The position numbers were made by a program, and so were the translations under genes. 7,319 nt of DNA, from contig CAMWNY010000114.1 of assembly GCA_947175775.1 (NCBI GenBank), positions 1 through 7,319 on the forward strand. Direction: 5' to 3'. This stretch comes from an uncultured Lachnospiraceae bacterium. Lineage in GTDB: Bacteria; Bacillota; Clostridia; Lachnospirales; Lachnospiraceae. Shown in pieces: positions 1-6,538 of this stretch (its first letter is position 1; each line of letters opens with the position of its first letter). Below the pieces are notes generated by a model. The model made no database searches. It worked only from the letters and a program-made list of their open reading frames with translations, and had not been told where the DNA came from.

Positions 1-781
1 ACATTAACCCCTCCACAGTAGCCACGATCATCTGCTGCATCTGTGTGCTGATAAAATTACAGATATCCGGCATCATTCGCATCGTTATCAAAAGAACACT
101 AAGCCCTGCAAGAAGTTTTAACTGAATACCAACCGAAAACATGTTCATCTGAGGTGCAAGCTTTGCCAAAAGCCCAAGTACAATGTTCATAAGCGTAATA
201 CTTGCAAATACAGGAAGACAAATTCGAAAACCAATAATAATATAATTACCCAAAAAGCCAATTAAGTTCGCAAGCAGTCTGTCTGTATTAATATGAATCG
301 CATTAATCGGTATCAGAGTAAAAGTCTCCATAAGCGCCTTCAAAAGATACCTGTGCAGTCCTGTTGTATAAAGAATCAGCATTGTTCCATACTGCAGGAT
401 TACACCGGAAAGCGTTGACTGTTCATTCGTCGTAGGGTCAAATACATTTGCCATTGACAAACCAACCTCCATATCAATCACGCGCCCCGCAAATAAAACA
501 ACAGAAGTACACAGCTGTGCCGCCAATCCAATTAACAGGCCAACCGCCACTTCTTTTAAAACCACAACGCAATATGCAACAAATGTACCATATTGAGGAT
601 AGACATGTTCCGGTCCGAATTGATACATAATATATGCAATAAACACACTAAGCGCTATCTTTACATTATTTGGTATTCCTCTCGTACTAAAAAACGGAGC
701 CACAAACACAAAACTCGCAATGCGCATCAATACCAAGAGAAAGTATTCAAGCTCGGACAACGGAAAAGATAAGTTCAGCAT
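1..781 (-). CDS. fliR: Flagellar biosynthesis protein FliR, 3' end cut off by the window edge
   Basis: FliR is an integral membrane component of the FliP/FliQ/FliR export gate of the flagellar type III secretion apparatus. The frame is open from an ATG at 779-781 to the left edge without a stop, giving 260 complete codons. FliR proteins are usually about 260 residues, so only a short tail should be missing. The protein begins MLNLSFPLSELEYFLLVLMR and is very hydrophobic with several membrane segments. Family-like blocks are FVFVAPFFSTRGIPNNVKIAL near residues 24-44 and the GRVIDMEVGLSMANVFDP region near residues 99-116. It starts 28 bases after the fliQ stop, with AGGG at 791-794 nine bases before the ATG and a further AAGGGAG upstream. 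Its place after fliP-fliQ is the standard one, and flhB would be expected next, outside the window. The identification rests on both sequence and context. Confidence 0.96.
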   Translation of the reverse strand, partial: MLNLSFPLSELEYFLLVLMRIASFVFVAPFFSTRGIPNNVKIALSVFIAYIMYQFGPEHVYPQYGTFVAYCVVVLKEVAVGLLIGLAAQLCTSVVLFAGRVIDMEVGLSMANVFDPTTNEQSTLSGVILQYGTMLILYTTGLHRYLLKALMETFTLIPINAIHINTDRLLANLIGFLGNYIIIGFRICLPVFASITLMNIVLGLLAKLAPQMNMFSVGIQLKLLAGLSVLLITMRMMPDICNFISTQMQQMIVATVEGLM

Positions 782-809
782 CGTTTGCTACCCTGCTCCC
801 TTCTGATGT

Positions 810-1079
810 TTATCTGATATAGATTGAAAAATTATTCCATAATTCTGTCATAAAGGTCGTCATATTATTTAACATCCAATGTCCTAACAACATGAGACAG
901 GCAAACATTCCGACCACTTTGGGCACAAACGTTAACGTCTGCTCCTGAATCGATGTAACCGTTTGAAATATACTTATCAAAAGTCCTATTATCAGGGATA
1001 CAAGCAAGGGCGGCGCTGCGGTTTTCAAAACCACCATAATCCCATCCTGCATCATATCCGTAACCATATCTACAGACAT
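810..1079 (-). CDS. fliQ: Flagellar biosynthesis protein FliQ
   Basis: FliQ is a small two-helix membrane protein that packs around FliP and FliR in the flagellar export gate. From the ATG at 1077-1079 the product is 89 residues, the length usual for the family, and it begins MSVDMVTDMMQDG. Two membrane hairpin segments lie near residues 16-40 and 52-75. The family signature is clear: SLIIGLLISIFQTVTSIQEQ followed by TLTFVPKVVGMF. An in-frame ATG four codons upstream (1089-1091) would give 93 residues, but the AAAGGA ribosome site touches that codon, so translation from it is unlikely. The gene follows fliP after a very short gap and precedes fliR by 28 bases. One oddity is GHWML near residue 66-70, where the E. 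coli and B. subtilis proteins, as I recall them, read GPWML. Confidence 0.96.
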   Translation of the reverse strand: MSVDMVTDMMQDGIMVVLKTAAPPLLVSLIIGLLISIFQTVTSIQEQTLTFVPKVVGMFACLMLLGHWMLNNMTTFMTELWNNFSIYIR

Positions 1080-1090
1080 TTTCTTCACCA

Positions 1091-1096
1091 TCCTTT
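1091..1096 (-). promoter_or_regulatory. Ribosome binding site deciding the fliQ start
   Basis: The minus strand reads AAAGGA immediately after the fliP stop. It abuts the upstream candidate ATG at 1089-1091 with no spacer but sits 11 bases before the ATG at 1077-1079. This favours the downstream start, which also gives the family-typical 89 residues. Confidence 0.6.
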
Positions 1097-1097
1097 A

Positions 1098-2006
1098 TCA
1101 GTAAAACGTTCGCACCAAATTTACAATCACAAGATTCCAGCCATCTGCAAGCACAAATAAAAGAATCTTAAACGGCATCGAAATCGTCGTCGGCGGAAGC
1201 ATCATCATACCCATACTCATAAGTACAGATGCCACTACCATGTCAATTACAATAAACGGTATGTATATGATAAAGCCAATAATAAACGCACTGCGCAGTT
1301 CGCTGATTATAAAGCCCGGTATCAGCACAGATGTCGGAACCTGTTCCTGGCTTGCACCATCCCATGCAGTATTTGATATTTGCATAAACACATCAATATC
1401 CTTAACCTGCGTCTGCTCAAACATAAAATCCCGAAGCGGCGTTATTGCCGTTTCGTATGCTTCCTCAAACCCAATTTCTCCCGCATCATACGGTACAATC
1501 GCCTCTGTATAAATCTGCGAAAAAATCGGCTGCATTATAAAAAATGTAAGAAACAGCGAAATCGCAATCAATACCTGATTGGGAGGCGCTGATTGCGTGT
1601 TTAATGCCTGTCTCGTAAAATGCAGCACAATTAAAATTCTAGTAAATGAAGTAAGCGTTATCAAAAGAATCGGTAATACTGCAATTGCCGTAAGAATGAG
1701 CAAAATTCTCAGCGTACCGTTCAGCTCCCCATTGCCGTTATTGTCCAGCGAAATCGTAAGGCTGTTCCCTATATTTAGTTGCGAAAGCTCCTCCGGCGTC
1801 TGTGCCGTACCCGGATCATTAATGGTTGTCCTGTTTTCATCATCGCCGGACTGATTGTTTAAAATATGTTCTGCAGCAGCCTCATCCTCACTCGTAGCGC
1901 TTGCAACACCTACATCCGCTACTACAAGCATAAGTATCATAGCAAGCGCATAAAACAGCTTTTTCAACTCCCGCTTTATATTATAATTTTTATATCTGTT
2001 TATCAT
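1098..2006 (-). CDS. fliP: Flagellar biosynthesis protein FliP with an extended N-terminal periplasmic segment
   Basis: FliP forms the central pore of the flagellar export gate in the cytoplasmic membrane. From the ATG at 2004-2006 the product is 302 residues. An N-terminal signal peptide is visible: a basic stretch, then a hydrophobic core LFYALAMILMLVV, then a likely cleavage site after VASA near residue 37. An acidic, Asn-rich segment of about 60 residues follows before the first conserved helix. The family core is strong: SFTRILIVLHFTRQALNTQ, then SAPPNQVLIAISLFLTFFIM, then LIPGFIISELRSAF. Near the C-terminus SMGMMMLPP corresponds to the methionine-rich gating loop of the family. FliP is commonly 220-250 residues, so this one is long, and the extra length is N-terminal. 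A GTG at 2010-2012, overlapping the fliO stop as TAGTG, is an alternative start two codons earlier, but its ribosome-site spacing is poor. Confidence 0.97.
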   Translation of the reverse strand: MINRYKNYNIKRELKKLFYALAMILMLVVADVGVASATSEDEAAAEHILNNQSGDDENRTTINDPGTAQTPEELSQLNIGNSLTISLDNNGNGELNGTLRILLILTAIAVLPILLITLTSFTRILIVLHFTRQALNTQSAPPNQVLIAISLFLTFFIMQPIFSQIYTEAIVPYDAGEIGFEEAYETAITPLRDFMFEQTQVKDIDVFMQISNTAWDGASQEQVPTSVLIPGFIISELRSAFIIGFIIYIPFIVIDMVVASVLMSMGMMMLPPTTISMPFKILLFVLADGWNLVIVNLVRTFY

Positions 2007-2011
2007 CTTCA

Positions 2012-2344
2012 CTATTTCCTGAGTTTATCAAAAATATCTTTAAAGCTTACCATTGCCGCATTTTCACTCTTTTGGGCAAACTCCGTAACATCGTCCTTTG
2101 TAAGCTCTCCAAGTAGGGTAACTGTTTCTTTACACACAATATAAGAAAAGTATTTTTCACCAATTCTTACGATTTGAATATACTTGGTTGGCGCTATTTT
2201 AAAAGTCTCAAGTATCTCAACATTTGCGTTTTTATATCTTCCCTTTTGTAATCCCGCCGTAAGCCTTGTTGTGATATACGCAAGCGCCAACACAAATACA
2301 AACATCAGTAATACCGTAATCAATTGCACCATCGAATTCAGCAT
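2012..2344 (-). CDS. fliO: Flagellar biosynthetic protein FliO (FliZ of Bacilli)
   Basis: FliO is a small membrane protein that helps assemble the FliP ring of the export gate. The product is 110 residues. It has one N-terminal membrane segment near residues 5-25 (rich in Val, Leu, Phe) followed by a basic stretch TRLTAGLQKGRYKN. A small cytoplasmic beta-rich domain comes next, with ILETFKIAPTKYIQIVRIGEKYF then VCKETVTLLGEL. This matches the FliO pattern of a residue run ending in a Val/Ile-rich strand, a G-(D/E)-K-Y turn and an LL-x-EL motif. The start ATG at 2342-2344 lies two bases after the cheY stop, and an AAGGTAG ribosome site lies inside the end of cheY. A second ATG four codons later is possible. 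The stop overlaps the alternative fliP GTG by one base. FliO is poorly conserved, so context adds much to this call. Confidence 0.9.
   Translation of the reverse strand: MLNSMVQLITVLLMFVFVLALAYITTRLTAGLQKGRYKNANVEILETFKIAPTKYIQIVRIGEKYFSYIVCKETVTLLGELTKDDVTEFAQKSENAAMVSFKDIFDKLRK
2015..2020 (-). promoter_or_regulatory. Ribosome binding site for fliP, inside the end of fliO
   Basis: The minus strand reads AGGAAA just before the fliO stop codon. AGGA lies 10 bases before the ATG at 2004-2006 but only 4 bases before the GTG at 2010-2012. The ATG is therefore preferred. The site being inside fliO suggests translational coupling. Confidence 0.5.
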
Positions 2345-2346
2345 TA

Positions 2347-2709
2347 TTAACCAACTACCTTTTTCACTGCCTCTAAGACACGTTCCGCCTGAAAAGGCTT
2401 TACAATAAAGTCTTTTGCGCCTGACTGAATCGCTTCAATAACCATCGCCTGTTGTCCCATAGCCGAACACATAATCACATTCGCCGCCGGATCAAGCTGT
2501 TTAATCGCCTTCAATGCCTGAATACCGTCCATCTCGGGCATTGTAATGTCAAGCAGCGTCAAATCCGGTGACGACTCCTGATATTTACTAACGGCGATTT
2601 TTCCGTTTTCCGCCTCCGCTGCAACCTCATATCCGTTTTTGGTGAGAATATCCTTAATCATCATTCTCATGAATGCCGCATCGTCCACGATAAGAACTCT
2701 CTTTGCCAT
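2347..2709 (-). CDS. cheY: Chemotaxis response regulator CheY
   Basis: CheY is a stand-alone receiver domain that is phosphorylated by the kinase CheA and then binds the flagellar switch to control rotation. The 120-residue protein is a complete receiver with no output domain. The acidic pocket is D9/D10 (in VLIVDDAAFMR), the phospho-acceptor is D54 (in LTLLDITMPEMDG), the switch hydroxyl is S82 (in VIMCSAMGQQ), and the conserved lysine is K104 (in FIVKPF), with F101 at the aromatic switch position. These are all the catalytic residues expected of an active receiver. The gene lies between fliY and fliO, the normal place in clostridial and bacillar flagellar operons, next to the predicted CheY-P phosphatase FliY. 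An AGGA ribosome site at 2717-2720 is seven bases before the ATG. Confidence 0.97.
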   Translation of the reverse strand: MAKRVLIVDDAAFMRMMIKDILTKNGYEVAAEAENGKIAVSKYQESSPDLTLLDITMPEMDGIQALKAIKQLDPAANVIMCSAMGQQAMVIEAIQSGAKDFIVKPFQAERVLEAVKKVVG

Positions 2710-2744
2710 ATTATAATCCTGTCCTTTCTAAAATTAAACCTCTT

Positions 2745-3980
2745 TTATTTGATAATTTCCATAATTCTGACACCGAAGCTTTCCTCAATTACAACGACCT
2801 CTCCCTTGGCAACAAACTTGCCATTCACAAGTACATCAATCGGCTCGCCCGCAATTTTATCAAGCTCAATAATCGTGCCCGGAGCAAACTCCAATATATC
2901 AGAAATGGATTTACTTGTACGCCCAAGCTCTACCGTTACTTCCAACGGCACATCCTTAATCAGTCCAATGCTCTCAGCGCTTACCATTTCACCCTGTCCA
3001 GCCGGTGCAAAATTTTGAAACTGCGCAGGCTGTATATTTACATTGGGCATTCCATACCCCATCATAGGCATTCCATAACCCATCTGAGGCATTCCCATAC
3101 CCATCTGAGGCATTCCCATATTCATATCCATACCTTGAGGCGGCATTCCCATGCCCATCTGAGGCTGCTGCATACTCATATCCGGTGCCGGCGCGGTCGG
3201 TACCGGTGCAGGTGCCGGAGCAGCTGGCGCTGGTGTGGGTGCCGGTTCCGGAGCAGAGGCTTCCTCCCCGCCCATCATCTGCTTCATAAAAGTATCCGAT
3301 ACATCCTTGGCAAATTCTAATGGATAAAGCTGCATCAATGTAGAATCCACCAAATCCTCAATTTGCATCCTAAAGGCAATTTTAACAAAATTATCCTCGA
3401 GGAACGGTGAAAGCTCCTTCGGTTCTTTTGTCTGCAAATCCACAAGACTGGCTTCCGGCGGGCTGATGTCAATTGTTTTTCCAAGCATGGAAGAAAGCGA
3501 TGTCGAAGAAGAACCCATCATTTGGTTCATTGCCTCCGAAATGGCACTCAAATGAAGTTCCGTTAAGTCCCCGTCAACATTCGTACCGTCGCCGCCCATC
3601 ATCAGGTCTGTAATAACCTTTACATCATGCTCCTTCAGCACTAAAATATTCGTTCCATTCAATCCTACCGTATATTTAATTTGAATAAATACACACGGTC
3701 TTTCATATTCCCTGATCACGTCCGCCCAAGTTGTCATCTCTACAACAGGCGTTGTAATATTAACCTTCTTGTTTACCAGTGAATAAAGCGTTGTAGCAGA
3801 AGTCCCCATACTGATGTTCGCCACTTCTCCTATCGCGTCTTTCTCCACATCTGACAAGGGATCTTCCCCTGCCATCGTCGCTGTTGCCGTATCTGCACCG
3901 GCATCACTTCCACTGTCTGCTGACAGATCTACGCCATTCAACAACGCATTTATTTCGTCCTGAGATAACATACCATCCAT
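2745..3980 (-). CDS. fliY: Flagellar motor switch phosphatase FliY (CheC-like domain plus FliN domain)
   Basis: FliY is the Gram-positive switch protein that combines CheY-P phosphatase activity with the FliN role in the C-ring. The 411-residue product shows these parts in order. An N-terminal CheY-P-binding peptide, MLSQDEINALL, is at residues 4-14. A CheC/FliM-like middle domain spans roughly 42-237 and carries two complete (D/S)xxxExxN-x22-P phosphatase motifs: D48, E52, N55, P78 and S145, E149, N152, P175. A Pro/Ala-rich linker covers 242-266, and a Met/Gly/Pro heptapeptide repeat covers about 275-313. A C-terminal SpoA/FliN domain spans about 336-410 (DVPLEVTVELGRTSKSISDI, then FAPGTIIELDK). 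The start lies 4 bases after the fliM stop, and GGGAGGAGG at the end of fliM serves as the ribosome site. Some annotations would name it fliN. The long low-complexity linker is unusual. Confidence 0.97.
   Translation of the reverse strand: MDGMLSQDEINALLNGVDLSADSGSDAGADTATATMAGEDPLSDVEKDAIGEVANISMGTSATTLYSLVNKKVNITTPVVEMTTWADVIREYERPCVFIQIKYTVGLNGTNILVLKEHDVKVITDLMMGGDGTNVDGDLTELHLSAISEAMNQMMGSSSTSLSSMLGKTIDISPPEASLVDLQTKEPKELSPFLEDNFVKIAFRMQIEDLVDSTLMQLYPLEFAKDVSDTFMKQMMGGEEASAPEPAPTPAPAAPAPAPVPTAPAPDMSMQQPQMGMGMPPQGMDMNMGMPQMGMGMPQMGYGMPMMGYGMPNVNIQPAQFQNFAPAGQGEMVSAESIGLIKDVPLEVTVELGRTSKSISDILEFAPGTIIELDKIAGEPIDVLVNGKFVAKGEVVVIEESFGVRIMEIIK
3042..3158 (-). repeat. In-frame 21-base tandem repeat coding for Met-Gly-x-Gly-Met-Pro-x heptads in fliY
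   Basis: On the plus strand the word ggcattcc recurs at 3046, 3067, 3088 and 3109 with an exact 21-base period, and again at 3142 after a 12-base (four-codon) insertion. On the coding strand this gives heptads MGMGMPP, MNMGMPQ, MGMGMPQ, MGYGMPM and MGYGMPN at FliY residues 275-313. Because the period is a multiple of three, copy-number change by slippage would keep the reading frame. The segment links the CheC-like and FliN domains. Confidence 0.9.
3183..3257 (-). repeat. Pro/Ala-rich low-complexity coding segment in fliY
   Basis: The stretch codes FliY residues 242-266 as alternating Pro and Ala (APEPAPTPAPAAPAPAPVPT). At the DNA level GGTGCCGG-like words recur, and the GC content is clearly above that of the surroundings. 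It is most simply an extended, stiff interdomain linker next to the Met-rich heptad repeat. Confidence 0.85.
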
Positions 3981-3984
3981 TATC

Positions 3985-4965
3985 CTATTCCTCCTCCCTA
4001 AATACAGATGTTACCCTCACTGCATATGAGTCCTTGCTTGCGCCTGGAACTGCACTGAATTTCTTTATATTCCCCACATATACATTCAGCTCATCCTCGA
4101 CTCTTGAATCAAGCCGTATAATATCGCCCACCTGTATGTTGACAAAATCATTAACCGTGATAACGCTTTTTCCAAGCACTGCCTTCACAGGCACATCCAC
4201 TCTGCGAACCATACTTTCAACGAACTGCTCGTAATCCTCGTCATCCACCTTCTGCATGCTCGAATACCAAAACTTGGTATTTAACCTGTCCATAACAGAT
4301 TCCAATGTAAAGAATGGCATACACACATTCATCAAACCTTCTACCTCACCGATTTTTACATTCATGGTAACAAGCGCCACCATATCGCTCGGTGAAATAA
4401 TCTGGGCAAACTGCGGATTCGTCTCAATCCGTTCCAAAAACGGATCAACCTCCGCCACATTCTTCCATGGTTCTCTTAAAAGCTGCATACAAATAACCAT
4501 GATTCGTTCAATAATGCTCATCTCAATCTCCGAGAATTCTCTCGGTTTTTCCAATGCGTCTCCTCTGCCTCCCAGCATCCTGTCTATAATCGCATAACCC
4601 AAGCCACTTGTCAACTCCATAATAATATTGCCGGGCATTGGAGCAAAGTTCACGACCGTAAGCAGTACCGGATTCGATAACGCATTTGAGAACTCGGCAA
4701 ATGTTACTGTCTCGGAACTTGCCACGCTTACCTGTACATTCTTTCTCAAATAAACTGGTAAGTTTGTTGACAACAATCGCCCATAATGGTCAAAAATCAT
4801 GTTTAACGTTCTCAGGTGCTCTTTTGAGAATTTTGCAGGCCTGCTAAAGTCATAGTTTTTGACCTGTCGCTCGTCCTTCTCCTGCATATCCTCGACATCC
4901 AGCTCACCGCTGCTAAGCGCTGCCAGCAAGCTGTCAATCTCACTTTGAGATAATACCTCTCCCAT
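3985..4965 (-). CDS. fliM: Flagellar motor switch protein FliM
   Basis: FliM is the C-ring protein that binds CheY-P, contacts FliG and holds FliN/FliY. The 326-residue length is normal. The N-terminal CheY-P-binding peptide VLSQSEIDSLLAAL is at residues 4-17. An acidic linker leads to NYDFSRPAKFSKEHLRTL at 37-54, the entry to the CheC-like middle domain. The FliG-contacting GGxG motif is at G132-G135 (MLGGRGDAL). The middle domain has no CheC phosphatase motif, as expected for FliM. The C-terminal SpoA domain spans about 255-322 (VDVPVKAVLGKSVITVNDF, then VGDIIRLD). The gene is preceded by the only large gap in the window, with a strong GGGGGTG ribosome site eight bases before the ATG, and is followed four bases later by fliY. 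Confidence 0.98.
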   Translation of the reverse strand: MGEVLSQSEIDSLLAALSSGELDVEDMQEKDERQVKNYDFSRPAKFSKEHLRTLNMIFDHYGRLLSTNLPVYLRKNVQVSVASSETVTFAEFSNALSNPVLLTVVNFAPMPGNIIMELTSGLGYAIIDRMLGGRGDALEKPREFSEIEMSIIERIMVICMQLLREPWKNVAEVDPFLERIETNPQFAQIISPSDMVALVTMNVKIGEVEGLMNVCMPFFTLESVMDRLNTKFWYSSMQKVDDEDYEQFVESMVRRVDVPVKAVLGKSVITVNDFVNIQVGDIIRLDSRVEDELNVYVGNIKKFSAVPGASKDSYAVRVTSVFREEE

Positions 4966-5062
4966 TCGCTATTCACCCCCTGTTAGCATTCTTCAAAAGA
5001 GGTCTTCAATTGAAAATAACCCTAAAATATATCAATTCCCCTTCATACTCATAATAAGAGTT
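4966..5062 (-). other. Intergenic gap between fliL and fliM
   Basis: This 97-base AT-rich gap is the longest non-coding stretch in the window. It contains the fliM ribosome site (GGGGGTG at 4974-4980), a perfect 10-base palindrome TTCAATTGAA at 5005-5014, and a direct repeat CTTCAA on the plus strand at 4991-4996 and 5004-5009. It also has an inverted pair, AATTGA at 5008-5013 and TCAATT at 5032-5037. I see no GC-rich hairpin with a T-run and no convincing pair of promoter boxes, so its role is open. Confidence 0.5.
4974..4980 (-). promoter_or_regulatory. Ribosome binding site of fliM
   Basis: The minus strand reads GGGGGTG, eight bases before the fliM ATG at 4963-4965. The site lies in the gap rather than inside the preceding gene, so fliM initiation does not depend on coupling to fliL. 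Confidence 0.75.
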
Positions 5063-5581
5063 TTAATTATATAAGAAGTTAAATGATACGCCATAAATAA
5101 CCTCTGATGCAAATTTCTCCTGAATTTTAACAAGAATTTCAGATTTAATCTGCTCAGAATTGCTTCTTGCTTCCTCCACTGTGTGGCTTCCCAGCACTGA
5201 GTAAATAATGTCTTTCACAATCCCTTCACTCGTCGCAAGCGTCTCTTCATTATAAGTCTTGTAATCATCATGCGTCTTATTTAGTGAAAGTGACACATTT
5301 CCCACTGCATAATGCGCTGTGCCGTCCTCATCATTTTTTAGCGGAATCGTCATTTCATCAGTAATGTTATAAACAGCCGTATCCGCCATTGCAACTGACG
5401 ATGCACCTACATCTGATGCCGGAAGCCCGTCAATTTCAAGTCCGATAATGGTGGAAATATCCGCTACAAGTGCGGCAGTCTTTCTCGATGCGCTTGACAC
5501 CGTTACCATCATAATTGCCGATAGTACGATATTAACCACCAACAGCGCAAGGATAATGATAGATAATAAATTTCGTTTCAT
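5063..5581 (-). CDS. fliL: Flagellar basal body-associated protein FliL
   Basis: FliL is a single-pass membrane protein that surrounds or contacts the stator units and affects motor output. The 172-residue product has a short basic N-terminus (MKRN) and one membrane helix at about residues 5-28, followed by an extracytoplasmic domain. A linker of about 35 residues leads to YNITDEMTIPLKN and a strand region VGNVSLSLNKT. The C-terminal part, IVKDIIYSVLGSHTVEEARS then a Lys/Glu-rich helix ending EKFASEVIYGVSFNFLYN, follows the FliL pattern of a helix with a paired-turn, a second helix and a final strand. Sequence conservation is low, so the call leans on topology, this C-terminal pattern and the position between motB and fliM. 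An AAGGGGGA ribosome site precedes the ATG, 21 bases after the motB stop. Confidence 0.9.
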   Translation of the reverse strand: MKRNLLSIIILALLVVNIVLSAIMMVTVSSASRKTAALVADISTIIGLEIDGLPASDVGASSVAMADTAVYNITDEMTIPLKNDEDGTAHYAVGNVSLSLNKTHDDYKTYNEETLATSEGIVKDIIYSVLGSHTVEEARSNSEQIKSEILVKIQEKFASEVIYGVSFNFLYN

Positions 5582-5602
5582 TTTTCGTCCCCCTTATTTA
5601 TA

Positions 5603-6538
5603 TTAATTCATCGAGCCGGAGCTTAATGAATTATATACTTTTATCTCAACGCGTCTGTTTTTTGCCCTTCCTTCTGGCGTCGCGTTGTCTGCAATCGGCA
5701 TGTACTCCCCACGTCCGGAATGCTTTACTGTTCCCGGATCAATGCTTGAATTTTCTTTGAGATAGTCAAATACTGCAAGCGCCCTGTAGCTGCTGAGCAC
5801 ATCATTGTTTTCATAACGTCCGCCGTTTAACGGAACGGAATCCGTATGACCTTCTATCTCAATATTCCACTCTGCATACCTGGCAAGTATCATACCTACT
5901 TTATTCAATACCGGAAGCGCGTCCGTCTTTAAAGCGGCTTTTCCTGAGTCAAACAAAAACGCGCCGTTAAACGTAAGAAGCACATAATCCCCATTTACGG
6001 ACACATCTACTTTGTCCGCAATCATATTTTCCGTAAGCGCCTCCTCAATTTTTTCCGCAAGCGCCTCAGAAAGTTTTAGCTTTTCTTCTTCTATCTGTTC
6101 TACTGTATCCTGAAGCTCCTGAACTTCCTGCTGTGTCAGCCCCAAAAGCTCTGCAGCATCCTTTGCCGCTGCCGCTGTCGCGTCCGTAGGCTCAACATCT
6201 GAAGACGCCTGCTCTGTCTTATCCAGCTGTTCCGGATCCTTTGCATCTGAATCCGCCGTCTTACCGCTGGAGTTAATATACTCATCAAGCATATTTAACT
6301 GGCTTACACCATTGCTGACCAAAATACCGTCACCGATTGCCTGTGCACCGCCGTTAAAAATACTAAAAGTTGATGGAAAGGATTTTGCCACTTCCTCAAA
6401 TTTTGCCGCGTCGACAGTTGACATCGAGAACAACAGTACGAAGAAACACATCAGCAACGTCATCATGTCCGAGAAAGTACTCATCCAAGGTGCCGGGGTA
6501 CCAGGCGGGAGTTTAAATTCTTCCTTTTTCTTACCCAT
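5603..6538 (-). CDS. motB: Flagellar stator protein MotB, PomB-like in its membrane helix
   Basis: MotB is the ion-conducting, peptidoglycan-anchored partner of MotA. The 311-residue protein has a short basic cytoplasmic tail (MGKKKEEFK) and a single membrane helix at about 20-40. The essential ion-binding aspartate is D24, in WMSTFSDMMTLLMCFFVLL. A plug/linker region follows, with an acidic and Ala-rich stretch (about 85-130) and a charged helical segment (about 135-172). The OmpA-like peptidoglycan-binding domain spans about 178-302 and contains FLFDSGKAAL, EGHTDSVP (229-236) and the closing NRRVEIKV (294-301). The ATG overlaps the motA stop as TAATG, with GGAGGT eight bases upstream inside motA, so the two are translationally coupled. 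The LLMCFFVLL helix resembles the sodium-driven PomB of Vibrio as I recall it, more than E. coli MotB. Confidence 0.97.
   Translation of the reverse strand: MGKKKEEFKLPPGTPAPWMSTFSDMMTLLMCFFVLLFSMSTVDAAKFEEVAKSFPSTFSIFNGGAQAIGDGILVSNGVSQLNMLDEYINSSGKTADSDAKDPEQLDKTEQASSDVEPTDATAAAAKDAAELLGLTQQEVQELQDTVEQIEEEKLKLSEALAEKIEEALTENMIADKVDVSVNGDYVLLTFNGAFLFDSGKAALKTDALPVLNKVGMILARYAEWNIEIEGHTDSVPLNGGRYENNDVLSSYRALAVFDYLKENSSIDPGTVKHSGRGEYMPIADNATPEGRAKNRRVEIKVYNSLSSGSMN

Noticed and set aside
448..630. Plus-strand open frame of 60 codons within the first 700 bases.
   Set aside because: It is antisense to fliR, which is continuous on the minus strand from 781 to 1 and has recognisable family motifs. 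The product has no features of a real protein.
2710..2715. Perfect TATAAT on the minus strand just before cheY, suggesting a promoter -10 box.
   Set aside because: It directly abuts the ATG, so transcription would begin inside cheY, and the -35 position is poor (TTTAAT). It is better read as AT-rich spacer after the AGGA ribosome site.
2703..3320. Plus-strand open frame of 205 codons with a striking His/Arg-rich repeat (HSHTHLRHSH-like).
   Set aside because: It is the antisense of fliY: Met codons (ATG) read as His (CAT) on the other strand, so the His repeats mirror the Met heptads. It has no family resemblance and covers a gene with full domain support.
5005..5014. The TTCAATTGAA palindrome considered as part of a transcription terminator after fliL.
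   Set aside because: The stem would be AT-rich and without a loop, and no T-run follows on the minus strand, so an intrinsic terminator is not supported.
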